Positions 30,417 through 39,790 of a DNA stretch of 64,000 bases are shown in pieces (position 1 is the stretch's first letter; every line of letters starts with the position of its first letter). The position numbers and the translations under genes were made by a program. A model generated the notes under the pieces. That model worked only from the letters and a program-made list of their open reading frames with translations, did no database searches and had not been told where the DNA came from. Source of the DNA: Calothrix sp. NIES-4105 (lineage in GTDB: Bacteria > Cyanobacteriota > Cyanobacteriia > Cyanobacteriales > Nostocaceae); NCBI RefSeq assembly GCF_002368415.1, contig NZ_AP018290.1, positions 10,531,717-10,595,716 on the forward strand. The letters run 5' to 3'.

Positions 30417-30481
30417 GTGTATGTGTAAATCTAATTTTTTACCACAAGGCATTTTATGCGGTTTTTTCAATATCGCAAGCC

Positions 30482-30640
30482 GCCTTAGATTGAAAATCTA
30501 AGGCTAATAGCGCAAGTCTTCTTTAGAAGACTAGATAGTTGTAATTTAAGCCTGTTTTTATAGGCTTTTGTCATTTGCTTAGAAATATAACTATATTTCT
30601 AGGCATTGCAGCTTACTAAAATTCTGCAATATGACAAATG
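30482..30640. other. Cluster of five strong hairpins upstream of argS
   Basis: Within 160 bp there are five separate inverted repeats: GCCTTAGAT/ATCTAAGGC (30482-30504), AGTCTTC/GAAGACT (30515-30532), AAGCCT/AGGCTT (30548-30567), TAGAAATATA/TATATTTCTA (30580-30601) and ATTGCAG/CTGCAAT (30605-30630). The last two are enclosed by TTGTCAT/ATGACAA (30568-30574 with 30631-30637), giving a closed multibranch shape. It may be an argS leader on the minus strand or a separate structured RNA. No known RNA family recognised. Confidence 0.6.
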
Positions 30641-30895
30641 TATTCTACATGAGAGCCTTTACCTGCGCGTACTTTGTAGTTAAGACTCAACGTCGGTATG
30701 TGCAGCTGGAGAATCTAAATATCCAGCAAATTTTTGTAACATGCTTGCGACGGCTGATTATCTAGTTTTATGGTCTTCGTCGCCGTTTCATAAAATACAT
30801 ATACTACAATAACTTGTTATATAATACATCATTCCTAATCAATTTGTCAAAATAATATTTATTATGACTTACAAAACCGCTATATAGAAACGTAG

Positions 30896-30955
30896 GGTGC
30901 GTGAAGGCTACTGAAAAATTTCAACGTAGTTATAGACTTGTAGCCTTCACGCACC
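30896..30955. repeat. Stem-loop repeat with GGTGCGTGAAGGCTAC termini
   Basis: The 16-base terminus and its exact complement enclose 28 bases. Second copy of the element at 14663. Confidence 0.78.
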
Positions 30956-31045
30956 GACGGGAGCATTCTGACAATATAATTAGTAGAAATTATTAAAATA
31001 GTACATAAGTATAAAACAAAAACACGTTAACAAAAGCAGTGTTCT

Positions 31046-31858
31046 ATGATACCCCAGGTCAGTGAAGCCAAAATATCAAGAGAAATGGTAATCACTTGGG
31101 AAGCGTTGCCCGATGGTTTCCGTTTAGAAGACGACCCAGTGGATAATACAGGTCAACCGCTCATAGCTGCAGCGTTAAGTGAAATTTTGGAACATTGGGG
31201 TTTTATTCAACCCTACATGTTATTTGCCACGAACTTTGGTCTTTGTGCGACAATTAACGGGCAATTAGTTATTAAAGCTCCTGACTGGCTCTATATACCT
31301 TCAGTTTTGCAAGTCTTACCAAACCGTAAAAGTTATACACCTTACCTAGAAGGAGATGTTCCCGCAGTCGTAATGGAGTTTTTGTCTCATAAAGATAATG
31401 GAGAATATTCTTTTAAAAGAACTTATCCACCAGGGAAATGTTTCTTTTACGAGCAAGTTTTGCAGGTTCCTATTTACATCATCTTCAACCCAGATGGCGG
31501 TTTACTTGAATTTTACGAACTGGAAAATGGACACTATGAGTTGAAGCAGCCAGATGAAAATGGTCTTTACTGGGTTGCTTCAATGGGTTTGTTTTTGGGT
31601 ACATGGCAAGGAACAAAGCAATGTCGAACAGGGTACTGGTTACGATGGTGGGATGAAGCAGGTAATTTGTTACCTTGGGGCGTAGAACTTACTGAACAAA
31701 TACGCCAGCGTGCTAAACAAGAACATATTGGCGCCAAAAAAGAATATCAGCTTGCCGAACAAGAAAGTCAGCGTGCGGAACAAGAACGTCAACAAAAAGA
31801 GCGGTTAGCTGCCTACTTAAAATCTCAAGGTATTGACCCCGATAATTTACCAACGTAA
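31046..31858 (+). CDS. Uma2 family (DUF820) putative restriction-endonuclease-like protein
   Basis: 270 residues. The Uma2 core has VVMEFLSHKDNGEYSFKRTYPPGKCFFYEQVLQVPIYIIFNP, a PD-(D/E)XK-like fold. The C-terminal 45 residues are a coiled coil of Glu/Gln/Arg repeats (KEYQLAEQESQRAEQERQQKERL). Cyanobacteria hold many Uma2 paralogs; a nuclease function is predicted but unproven. Confidence 0.85.
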   Translation: MIPQVSEAKISREMVITWEALPDGFRLEDDPVDNTGQPLIAAALSEILEHWGFIQPYMLFATNFGLCATINGQLVIKAPDWLYIPSVLQVLPNRKSYTPYLEGDVPAVVMEFLSHKDNGEYSFKRTYPPGKCFFYEQVLQVPIYIIFNPDGGLLEFYELENGHYELKQPDENGLYWVASMGLFLGTWQGTKQCRTGYWLRWWDEAGNLLPWGVELTEQIRQRAKQEHIGAKKEYQLAEQESQRAEQERQQKERLAAYLKSQGIDPDNLPT

Positions 31859-32323
31859 TTTCCATTTTTATAGTTTGTATAAAAGTACCCTCAATGGGTA
31901 ATGCCGATTAGAGCTATGCTTCGATAGACTTAAATCGTGATACGGCTCGGAAACATTCTGGTGGTTTAGATAATAATTGGCAAACTAGTAAGTAGCAGTT
32001 TGAGATTTGTAACAGATCACATATTACAGATTTGACTTGCTAGTTACCAATTTTTCATGCAGTTGATTGTTTTGATAGGCGCCGCATACCTGAAAAATCA
32101 TAGAATTTTAGTTTAAGTATTTCTGGAATACATGTATCAAAACTTGTTGATGTTATTTGTATAGGGTAAGTTATGCATTCATGATTAACATTATTCTACG
32201 CCAAGAGGCGCCAACACGTTTGTGTAGCCTTTATCTTGTTTCACAAATCATGTACAGTAAACGAAGTGAGAATGGCGCGAAAGCAAAATACTTGTCTTAT
32301 ATAGTACATAAATTCTATATAAA

Positions 32324-32341
32324 TGTGAACCACGGTTCACA
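32324..32341. promoter_or_regulatory. Operator-like palindrome TGTGAACC-N2-GGTTCACA
   Basis: 18-bp dyad of two perfect 8-bp arms; identical arms recur at 32501 and 42768. The size suits a dimeric regulator site. No known regulator assigned. Confidence 0.5.
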
Positions 32342-32500
32342 TTTTGGTGCATTTGAACTTGTAATAACTCCTGAAAATTATAAGATATAATTTGTGGCAT
32401 ATCTGAAATACGCACATTAATATCTGAAAAATTATACACAATAGGAATGCTAGAATAATGCTAAAGAAAATACTGTTATCAATACTTTAGAACTACAAAA

Positions 32501-32518
32501 TGTGAACCGTGGTTCACA
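32501..32518. promoter_or_regulatory. Operator-like palindrome TGTGAACC-N2-GGTTCACA
   Basis: Second copy of the dyad, with GT as the central bases. Confidence 0.5.
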
Positions 32519-32660
32519 TTGTGATGCTAACTCTTAATTTTTGGCGGTTGCGGTATGTTTTAATTGTTGGCAACGTGTTGGGGTGTCGGGGTAGGGGCAG
32601 GTTTAGATGATTTGTGGTTTTATGTGAAGATGGTTGGTTAACCTGCCCCTACGGTATTTT

Positions 32661-33047
32661 TTATCCGCGTAATTGGGCTATCATTTCGGATGGGTTCCAA
32701 TACGCGCGCGTTGTTTGGATTTTAGCGTTGTCGTTTACCTCGAATATGGTTATTCCTTCAAATGTGACGGTTTTTCCTGTTTTACTGGTGCCTTGTGTTT
32801 TCCATTTTACTGCTGCTGAGTTGCCTGCTATAAATATTGATTCGGTGGTTGTGGCTAGGTTTTCAAATACTGTTTTGAGTCTACCAATAAATTCTCCAAA
32901 TCCTTCGTGTACTTTGGCTGGTGGTTCTCCTACTGGGTCATGGCTTATTGCGTCAAGAGCAAAGTTTGCTAACACTCCTTCGGTGTTCATTGCTGCTAAA
33001 TTGGTATAATATGAGTCAATTAAGCTTTTTATTTGTTCTGTAGACAT
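32661..33047 (-). CDS. NTF2-like/SnoaL-fold protein
   Basis: 128 residues from ATG 33047 (MSTEQIKSLIDSYYTNLAAMNTEGVLANF). The further upstream start adds 15 unconserved residues. The pattern of an N-terminal helix, ALDAISHDPVG and a curved sheet ending IFEVNDNAKIQTTRAYWNPSEM is that of NTF2-like proteins such as ketosteroid-isomerase relatives. Ligand or enzymatic role unknown. Monocistronic. Confidence 0.78.
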   Translation of the reverse strand: MSTEQIKSLIDSYYTNLAAMNTEGVLANFALDAISHDPVGEPPAKVHEGFGEFIGRLKTVFENLATTTESIFIAGNSAAVKWKTQGTSKTGKTVTFEGITIFEVNDNAKIQTTRAYWNPSEMIAQLRG

Positions 33048-33516
33048 TTTATGTTTTTTTGATACAGGTGAATAAGAAACCGGGTTTTTCACAGAGATAT
33101 TGTTGTAACAATGAAGATTTTACACAGAAACCTGGTTTCTTTGCATGTGGATGGTATACTCGCCGTGCAAATAAAGTCACTTATATACGCAGTTTAATCC
33201 AACAACGGCACCTGCCTACAATCATGTTGTAATTGTAATTATGTTGATATATCGCGCCTTGGAGCGCGCGTACACACGAAGTTATGCAAGATAGCTTTCG
33301 CGGGCGTTGGATGGGGTTTTGGACATACGAAACGCGGTCAGTTCTTTCCTGTAGGTCGGATTGATTTTATTTGGTATACAAAATAACTCAAACCTGTTGA
33401 GGCTTGGGTTGGAAAGGGCGGAGGGTCTGACCATTTACCCGTAGTCGCGCGCTTAAAATTATAAGTAAACCTCCGATAATCCAAAATCCATTCATGTCCC
33501 TATACCGGGAAAATCC
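33048..33516. other. Intergenic stretch with an AGAAACC...GGTTTCT inverted repeat
   Basis: About 470 bp. AGAAACCGGGTTTTT at about 33077 and AGAAACCTGGTTTCT at about 33126 form a repeat often seen between cyanobacterial genes. No gene seen in the remainder. Confidence 0.5.
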
Positions 33517-34380
33517 TTACATTTTCATGCTTAAATCCAACCATTTTGATTGTGTGATTGGTGCGCTTGTGGATATATAATCTATTCCTGCTTCTGCTAC
33601 GGTACGTATTGTTTCTAGTGTAATATTTCCAGAAGCTTCGATTTTGATGCGACTGTCTTGTTGGCGGATCATTTGTACTGCTTTTTTCATCATTTCGATG
33701 GGCATGTTATCGAGCATGATAATATCGGCGCCATGTAGCAATGCTTCTTTTACTTGGTCTAGTGATTCGGTTTCTATTTCAATGTTGAGAGGGTAGGGAA
33801 TTTGAGAACGCACTTTTTTGATGGCGGCGCCGATTCCACCTGCTGCGGCGATATGATTATCTTTAAGCATCACCGCATCATCTAAGCCCATACGGTGATT
33901 AATGGCGCCACCTATTTGTGTAGCGTATTTCTCTAAAATGCGTAATCCTGGGGTTGTTTTACGTGTATCTACTAAACGAACAGGTAAATCCACAATTTTT
34001 TCTACATATTGCCGGGTTAGAGTCGCAATACCACTCAAACGCATGACTAAATTTAATGCTACTCGTTCTCCCGTTAACAGTGCGTCCATTGAACCATGCA
34101 TCCGCGCGACTATTAAACCTCGGTCACAGTACTGACCCTCAACTGCAAACGGTACAAAACTAACTCTCTCATTCAACAGATGAAATACTCTTGCTGCTAT
34201 TGGCAAACCAGCAATTACTCCTGTCGCTTTAACTATCCATTCTGCTTGTCCTTCGACCGTATCCGCTAAAAATAAACTTTGAGTAGTGCGGTCACCTCTA
34301 CCAATATCTTCTAATAACCAGGTAGATAGCATTTTATCGAGGACGATAAAAGGAGGTAACGCAGCAGTTGAATTCATCAT
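33517..34380 (-). CDS. nadC: Nicotinate-nucleotide (quinolinate) pyrophosphorylase
   Basis: About 287 residues from ATG 34380 (MMNSTAALPPFIVLDKML); a longer start at 34452 is less likely. Motifs are EDIGRGDRTT, the active-site RLVDTRKTTPGLR, GGAINHRMGLDDAVMLKDNH and the final IEASGNITLETIRTVAEAGIDYIS. It converts quinolinate and PRPP to nicotinate mononucleotide in NAD synthesis. Confidence 0.95.
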   Translation of the reverse strand: MMNSTAALPPFIVLDKMLSTWLLEDIGRGDRTTQSLFLADTVEGQAEWIVKATGVIAGLPIAARVFHLLNERVSFVPFAVEGQYCDRGLIVARMHGSMDALLTGERVALNLVMRLSGIATLTRQYVEKIVDLPVRLVDTRKTTPGLRILEKYATQIGGAINHRMGLDDAVMLKDNHIAAAGGIGAAIKKVRSQIPYPLNIEIETESLDQVKEALLHGADIIMLDNMPIEMMKKAVQMIRQQDSRIKIEASGNITLETIRTVAEAGIDYISTSAPITQSKWLDLSMKM

Positions 34381-34782
34381 TGTCAGGGTGTGAGGTAGGG
34401 GAACTGAAATATAACCGTCTTTACGCTCGTATGACTGTGCGAAAAGCTTCAAATCACAAAGCAGTTTAAATTACAGCCATTTTTCTTAAACACTAAGGAA
34501 CATTCTACATAGTAACGACGAAATATACTTTTTTCTAGAACTATTAGTCAGGAATAGCTGTATACAGAGGTATACAGAGAAATTGAGTAGACACAAGTAC
34601 TAACTTTTACCATTAGTAACTATATCTACTCAATGCAAGTGTAAACGAGAAGGAAAAATCTAAAACTTTTGATGCATAGGTCTGATTATTTGTGGTAGAG
34701 ACGTTACATGTAACATCCCTACAACATTAATTTCGTTTTTAAATTAAGCTTTATGTAGTAAATATATAATTAGTTACGACAA
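34381..34782. other. Intergenic stretch with a degenerate GTAGAGAC palindrome
   Basis: 400 bp between nadC and a PEP-CTERM gene. It contains a TATACAGAG direct repeat near 34560 and the palindrome copy at 34695. No open frame with coding character. Confidence 0.5.
34695..34722. repeat. Degenerate copy of the 28-bp palindrome
   Basis: The left arm GTAGAGACGTTACA is intact; the right arm has two mismatches (ACATCCCTAC). Confidence 0.6.
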
Positions 34783-35550
34783 TTAAGCAATATTTGCTTT
34801 CTTGCGTTGACGGGCAGAGAACATACCAGCAACAGCCGACATTGCACCTAAGCTAATTACAGCGCTCGGTTCAGGAACACTAGCACGCATTGCTACACCG
34901 TCACCAGTATTTTTAAATGTGCTGTTAGGGCCAGGGTTGCCAAGTTGAATTTCAAATGATTTGACATCGTAGATAGTGATTTGCTGCCTGTTGCCATTGG
35001 CGCCAGCAGTAGCGATAAATTTTGGATCGAGTGGATTGAGGTCTAAACCATTAACTTTCAAAATTCTGGTAAAATTTGCATCTTCAACATCAAACAAATC
35101 AAAAGTTACAGAAGCTGCTGTTTTACCAAGAAAATCAAACAAGAATCTACCAACTTCTAATTGACCGCCTTCAAAAGGTGTACCATTACTAATTGCTACA
35201 GGACGGAACCAGTATTCACCCGCAGGTGGATTTGTACCTGCATCTGTTTGACCAAATTTAATACCAAAACCGTAATCATTATCAGTAGTACGGTCATCAA
35301 CAAACAAACGGCTTTTGCCAAATTGATGACCTAAGTTATCAGAGTCGTAATCTTTGCTAGTAACAGAATAACTAAAAGGTAATGTTGTTGGGTCAATACA
35401 AGTAGCAACAATACAGTCAATATCTGTTTTAATTTCACCTTCAGTATTAGGAACTAAGTTGGTAGCGTTTGCTGTAGAAGCGAAAGTAAGAACACTTAAA
35501 CCGAGAGTGGTTGCTGCAAAGATTTTTGCGAGTAACATAGCTTTTTGCAT
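34783..35550 (-). CDS. PEP-CTERM sorting domain protein
   Basis: 255 residues. Signal peptide MQKAMLLAKIFAATTLGLSVLTFASTANA. The secreted body contains an early Cys pair (DCIVATC) and ends VPEPSAVISLGAMSAVAGMFSARQRKK, the PEP motif, membrane segment and basic tail. Expected exosortase substrate at the cell surface. Not a close copy of the other PEP-CTERM protein in the window. Confidence 0.88.
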   Translation of the reverse strand: MQKAMLLAKIFAATTLGLSVLTFASTANATNLVPNTEGEIKTDIDCIVATCIDPTTLPFSYSVTSKDYDSDNLGHQFGKSRLFVDDRTTDNDYGFGIKFGQTDAGTNPPAGEYWFRPVAISNGTPFEGGQLEVGRFLFDFLGKTAASVTFDLFDVEDANFTRILKVNGLDLNPLDPKFIATAGANGNRQQITIYDVKSFEIQLGNPGPNSTFKNTGDGVAMRASVPEPSAVISLGAMSAVAGMFSARQRKKANIA

Positions 35551-36118
35551 GGTTTTATTTTGATGATGTATGTGTTACTTAGTGGTTTTCAACCAGTTTC
35601 AAGAGTACGTGTTTTCTCTGGTTGATATTTGCTATATTATTTCTGCCTACGTGCAATCGTCATCCTTTTTATTCAAGGTTTATACGAAGTTGATACTGTT
35701 GAAAATATTTGGAAAAATACATAAACAATATGTATTTTTTTATAGCAATATTTAAATAATTCATGTTGCAAAATTCAGCTAAATAGTAAATATTTTTACT
35801 GATGATAAATAAATTTAATGCAGTGTATTTGAAGTTTTTTAAAAGTAAATTGCTTTGTTGATGAAGAGTTATTTATATTACTTTCCTGCTTTCAAGATAT
35901 CATTATTGAAAATGCTTGTAAATGTGACACTTTTTAAGCTGGTCTAGTCGGATGTGGGTATGTACTGTTGTATAGAGTGTACTGAGATAGTATTTTTATT
36001 TACTACAGAAGCACTTAAGGGTGCAGAGAGAAGGGAATTTAAATGTAGTGCATTAGTTAGAGGCGCCTAGAAATAGTTGTTTCTAGCCGTTCAGTGAGGG
36101 CTTGTGCATTTGTAGCTT
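35551..36118. other. Divergent intergenic region, AT-rich
   Basis: 568 bp between the PEP-CTERM gene and the NHLM peptidase gene. Only a 61-codon frame (35570) without coding character. It should hold both promoters. A GGCGCCTAG and a TAGAAATAG...TTTCTA hairpin lie near 36062-36088. Confidence 0.5.
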
Positions 36119-38311
36119 ATGTTGAAAATTCCTTTCTTAAAATCAAAATACCAGCCTATTCGTCGTACTCCTACGCTGTTACAGATGGAAGCGGTGGAGT
36201 GCGGCGCCGCTTCGTTAGGAATGATACTGGGATACTATGGTCGAATTGTTCCGCTTGCCCAGTTACGTCAAGCTTGTGGAATATCGCGCGATGGTAGTAA
36301 GGCTTCTAATATTATTAATGCGGCAAAAAGTTACGATTTACAGGCGAAGGGTTTCAAAATTGATATAGACTCTTTACGACAAGTTGCTTGTCCTTATATA
36401 GTGTTTTGGAATTTCAACCACTTTTTGGTAGTTGAGGGTTTCAGCAAAAAGCAAGTTTTTCTCAATGACCCCGCAACAGGACGCCGTGCTGTTTCCTTTG
36501 AAGAGTTTAGCGCAGCTTTTACTGGGGTTGTGTTGGTATTTGAAAAAAGTCCCCAATTTAAGAAGGGTGGACATAAGCCAAGTTTATTTTTATCGTTGTA
36601 CTCACGAGTGCAGGGTAGTTTGGCGCCATTACTATACTGTGTACTTGCTGGGTTTTTTCTTGTGTTACCCGGTTTGGCAATGCCCACGTTTTCACAGGTG
36701 TTTGTAGACCAAGTACTAATTCAGAACCGTGAAGAATGGATACGTCCGCTTATATTTGGGATGCTGTTTACTGCTTTAATTAGCGGTTTATTAACAAGAT
36801 TACAGTTACAGCTACTGCGACGACTGAAGATTAAACTCTCAATGGCAATGTCAAGTAAGTTTATTTGGCATTTGCTGCATTTACCTGTGAGTTTTTATGA
36901 CCAGCGGTTTGCCGGTGAAATTAGTAGTCGTATCCAACTTAACGACCGTCTTGCAAGTCTACTTTCGGGAAAGCTTGCAACAACGGTAATTTCTGCTGTT
37001 ATGGTTATTTTTTACGGCGTTGTAATGTGGCAGTATGACCGCGTGTTAACACTGATAGGCGTTGTATTTGTTGTTGTGAATCTTGTTGCTTTGCAGTGGG
37101 TGGCAACATTGAGGGTGGATACCAATATTCGCTTGATGCAGGAACAAGGCAAAGTTAGCGGAGTTGCGATAGCAGGGTTACAAAGTATGGAAACCCTAAA
37201 AGCTTCAGGTTTAGAATCTGACTTTTTTAACCGTTGGGCTGGATATTATGCAAAATCTATCAACGTCCAACAAGATATGGACAGTCTCAACCAAGGTTTA
37301 GGTGCTTTACCTGCGTTTTTAACTGGTATTGCTTCAATGTTACTACTGTGTGTTGGTGGTTTGCGCGTTATGGATGGCGCCCTTAGCATCGGGCAACTTG
37401 TAGCATTTCAATCGTTGATGCAGCAGTTTATGCAACCTGTTAACCAGTTAGTTAGTTTGGGAGGAGATTTACAAGAGCTTGAAGGTAATTTAAATCGACT
37501 CGATGATGTTTTGCGGAACCCAACAGAACAAAAGCAGGAAAAGTCAAAAGGGACACTTATTCTAGATAATCCTAAACTTGAGGGATATCTCGAACTCCGT
37601 AATATCACCTTTGGTTATAGTAAGACGGCGCCTGCTTTGATTGAAAATTTTAGTCTTTCACTTAAACCTGGGCAACGTGTAGCTTTGGTGGGTGGCAGTG
37701 GTTCGGGAAAATCTACTATCGCTAAACTTGTAGCTGGGTTATATGAACCTTGGTCGGGTGACATTTATCTTGATGGCAAGCCAAAAAATCAGATACGCCA
37801 TCAAGTGTTGGCAAATTCGATTGCTACGATTGAGCAAGAGATTATGTTGTTCTGTGGTACTGTGCGTGATAACCTCACTTTATGGGATAGCACTATTCCC
37901 GATAGTAATTTAGTACAAGCTTGTCGTGATGCTGCGGTGCATGACATTGTTCAGTCTCTACCAGGCGGGTATAATGCAGATTTGTTAGAAGGCGCCACAA
38001 ATTTAAGCGGAGGACAGCGACAAAGGTTAGAGATTGCCCGCGCGTTAGTTAATAATCCATCTATATTATTAATGGACGAAGCGACAAGCGCGCTAGATAC
38101 AGAAACAGAGAAGATTATTGACCAAAATTTACGTTTACGAGGTTGTACTTGTTTGATTATCGCACACCGCTTGAGTACGATTCGTGATTGCGATGAGATT
38201 ATAGTGTTACATCGCGGTAAAGTTGTGCAGCGAGGTACACATGATAATTTAAGTAAAGTTGAAGGATATTATTTAGAACTGATTAAAAGCGAAGGTGGTA
38301 CTTTGGAGTAG
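36119..38311 (+). CDS. NHLM-type bacteriocin export ABC transporter with C39 peptidase
   Basis: 730 residues. Peptidase C39 domain first: Cys28 in QMEAVECGAASLG, His101 in FNHFLVVEG and Asp117 in LNDPATG form the triad that cuts double-glycine leaders. A six-helix ABC membrane domain (about 160-450) follows, then the ATPase with Walker A GGSGSGKST, signature LSGGQRQRLEIARAL and Walker B ILLMDEATSAL. Order and size match NHLM-system peptidase/ATP-binding proteins. It cleaves and exports a leader-bearing peptide. No precursor peptide or HlyD-like adaptor was seen beside it; the ATP-binding partner is 9 kb downstream. Confidence 0.9.
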   Translation: MLKIPFLKSKYQPIRRTPTLLQMEAVECGAASLGMILGYYGRIVPLAQLRQACGISRDGSKASNIINAAKSYDLQAKGFKIDIDSLRQVACPYIVFWNFNHFLVVEGFSKKQVFLNDPATGRRAVSFEEFSAAFTGVVLVFEKSPQFKKGGHKPSLFLSLYSRVQGSLAPLLYCVLAGFFLVLPGLAMPTFSQVFVDQVLIQNREEWIRPLIFGMLFTALISGLLTRLQLQLLRRLKIKLSMAMSSKFIWHLLHLPVSFYDQRFAGEISSRIQLNDRLASLLSGKLATTVISAVMVIFYGVVMWQYDRVLTLIGVVFVVVNLVALQWVATLRVDTNIRLMQEQGKVSGVAIAGLQSMETLKASGLESDFFNRWAGYYAKSINVQQDMDSLNQGLGALPAFLTGIASMLLLCVGGLRVMDGALSIGQLVAFQSLMQQFMQPVNQLVSLGGDLQELEGNLNRLDDVLRNPTEQKQEKSKGTLILDNPKLEGYLELRNITFGYSKTAPALIENFSLSLKPGQRVALVGGSGSGKSTIAKLVAGLYEPWSGDIYLDGKPKNQIRHQVLANSIATIEQEIMLFCGTVRDNLTLWDSTIPDSNLVQACRDAAVHDIVQSLPGGYNADLLEGATNLSGGQRQRLEIARALVNNPSILLMDEATSALDTETEKIIDQNLRLRGCTCLIIAHRLSTIRDCDEIIVLHRGKVVQRGTHDNLSKVEGYYLELIKSEGGTLE

Positions 38312-38731
38312 ATTACTACATTATTTTTTATTCTTATATAGTCCAAATATACTTAATAATGTTAAATAATATAGAGTAAATTTGTATGGTGGGCAATGCC
38401 CACCTTACTATCGACCACCAAAACTTGATATTATTGGTTACTACCAAACATCCTCCCTAAATTACCAAGTTGTCTTGCATAATTTCTCTCTAGACAAAAG
38501 TAACACCTACGACACTACAGTCGTTCGCAGTTGCACAGCAAGTATCAAGCATAATAAATGAATATGAAAATCATTAGAATCAACCTTTATGGGTAAAGTT
38601 ACTCTCTAACTCTAATAATTACTCAATAGCTATATAAATAGTAAAAACTACAGCATTGTTCTAACTCCCGAATCAATAGGTATTTGCATAGAACTGCTGT
38701 GCAACCAGATATTAACTATATAGCAAGCAAC
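38312..38731. other. Intergenic stretch with a GGTGGGC hairpin
   Basis: 420 bp. A GGTGGGC-AAT-GCCCACC hairpin at about 38387-38403 probably ends the exporter transcript. The rest is AT-rich with no gene seen. An in-frame TTG at 38684 precedes the aquaporin start but has no conserved sequence. Confidence 0.5.
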
Positions 38732-39325
38732 ATGAGAAACTCTACAGGCGCCTTTATTAAACCAGACGTTCAAGCTGCTTTCGCTGAATTTATAGGAACC
38801 TTTTTCCTAACGATGGCTGCACTTCTGGGTGGTACTCCTTACGCAGTTGGTTTAACCCTTGCATCGTTTGTTTACGCAGTTGGAGGTGTTTCAGGCGCCC
38901 ACTTAAACCCAGCTGTAACTATTGGTCTACTCGTAAATCGAAGTATTCCTGCTAGTACAGGTACCTTATACATTGCGGCGCAAATTCTTGGTGCGTTGCT
39001 GGCACGTTCGTTGGGTAACTTAGTAGGTATTTTGGCGCCGTATTATTTTGCAGCAAACAGCTTGGCAGAATTTATTGGTTTTGGCATATTGATGCTGACT
39101 GTTATGGCAGTGTATGAAAAGAATGTGCCTTCTTCTGGTAGTGGTATCGCCATAGGTGCGGCGTTAACTGCTGGGCTATTAATGACTAAAGGGATATTAA
39201 ATCCAGCAGTTGCAATTGCGATGAATCAAACGCTGTCAGGAGCTACCTGGGCTACAGTACTAAGTGGTATTGTGTTTACTGTACTATTTAGGCTTTTTAT
39301 TCATAAACATCAAACGACGTTATAA
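38732..39325 (+). CDS. MIP/aquaporin-like channel with an altered second NPA region
   Basis: 197 residues from ATG 38732. Six membrane helices. The first NPA box is AHLNPAVTIG. The second is ILNPAVAIAMNQ, where known aquaporins have NPARSxGP. The arginine of the selectivity filter is thus Val here. The protein is also shorter than AqpZ (about 230). It is probably a divergent small channel; water or glycerol transport is not certain. It converges with the CAAD gene at a shared hairpin. Confidence 0.82.
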   Translation: MRNSTGAFIKPDVQAAFAEFIGTFFLTMAALLGGTPYAVGLTLASFVYAVGGVSGAHLNPAVTIGLLVNRSIPASTGTLYIAAQILGALLARSLGNLVGILAPYYFAANSLAEFIGFGILMLTVMAVYEKNVPSSGSGIAIGAALTAGLLMTKGILNPAVAIAMNQTLSGATWATVLSGIVFTVLFRLFIHKHQTTL

Positions 39326-39327
39326 AG

Positions 39328-39350
39328 TAGGGTGGCCGAAGCCACCTTAC
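39328..39350. terminator. Bidirectional hairpin between converging genes
   Basis: GGTGGC-CGAA-GCCACC with extended flanks between the aquaporin-like and CAAD stops; a GNRA-like four-base loop. Confidence 0.6.
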
Positions 39351-39352
39351 GT

Positions 39353-39790
39353 TTAGTTGCCGCCTAAAACTTCCTTTTTAGTTGTGTCTAAACTTTCTAC
39401 TAGTTCTTTGCGACTAGAACTTTTAAGTAAGTAACGGTAACCAAACCATCCCGTGTAACCTATCCCAATTAACTCAAAAATTGGTTTTACTAGAGGAATA
39501 CCGTTGATGGCGCCTAGAACTGCCAAGCCAACACGAAGTGCAACAACGGTGACTACGAGTGTAACAAAGCTGAGAACAGGAAGTTTGTACTCTTGGTAGA
39601 ATTGATTAATCTTGTTTGGTAGTTCTGCAAGAAAATTAGAAACCTGTTGAGTGATACGTTCTGCATCGCTTGTAAACTCAGAAGCCGCTTGTTTCGCCGA
39701 GACTACAGGTTCAGAGTTTTGTAATGCCGCTGCATCTTCTTTAAGCTGATTGATGTATTCCTGTTGTTTAGCTTGTTCTTGAGTTTCCAT
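39353..39790 (-). CDS. CAAD-domain thylakoid membrane protein
   Basis: 145 residues. An N-terminal helical, Gln-rich part precedes the CAAD core: YQEYKLPVLSFVTLVVTVVALRVGLAVLGAINGIPLVKPIFELIGIGYTGWFGYRYLL, two membrane helices, then a charged tail. CAAD anchors some aminoacyl-tRNA synthetases to thylakoids; free-standing versions (CURT1-like) bend membranes. Not fused to a synthetase here. Confidence 0.88.
   Translation of the reverse strand: METQEQAKQQEYINQLKEDAAALQNSEPVVSAKQAASEFTSDAERITQQVSNFLAELPNKINQFYQEYKLPVLSFVTLVVTVVALRVGLAVLGAINGIPLVKPIFELIGIGYTGWFGYRYLLKSSSRKELVESLDTTKKEVLGGN

Larger units (their letters stand above)
31859..32660. other. 800-bp stretch without a convincing gene; two TGTGAACC palindromes
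   Basis: It holds TGTGAACCACGGTTCACA at 32324-32341 and TGTGAACCGTGGTTCACA at 32501-32518, 177 bp apart. At 32595-32653 there is a GTAGGGGCAGGTT...AACCTGCCCCTAC stem-loop near the 3' end of the NTF2-like gene. A 77-codon frame at 32157 has poor coding character and I do not call it. Confidence 0.55.

Noticed and set aside
30482-30640. tRNA or retron RNA
   Set aside because: No cloverleaf, anticodon loop or T-loop sequence, and no reverse transcriptase nearby.
32157-32390. 77-codon open frame in the gene-poor region
   Set aside because: Composition unlike neighbouring genes, weak start context, and it overlaps the operator-like dyad.
35570-35755. 61-codon open frame upstream of the PEP-CTERM gene
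   Set aside because: AT-rich, Phe/Ile/Tyr-heavy translation typical of non-coding DNA; no start signal.
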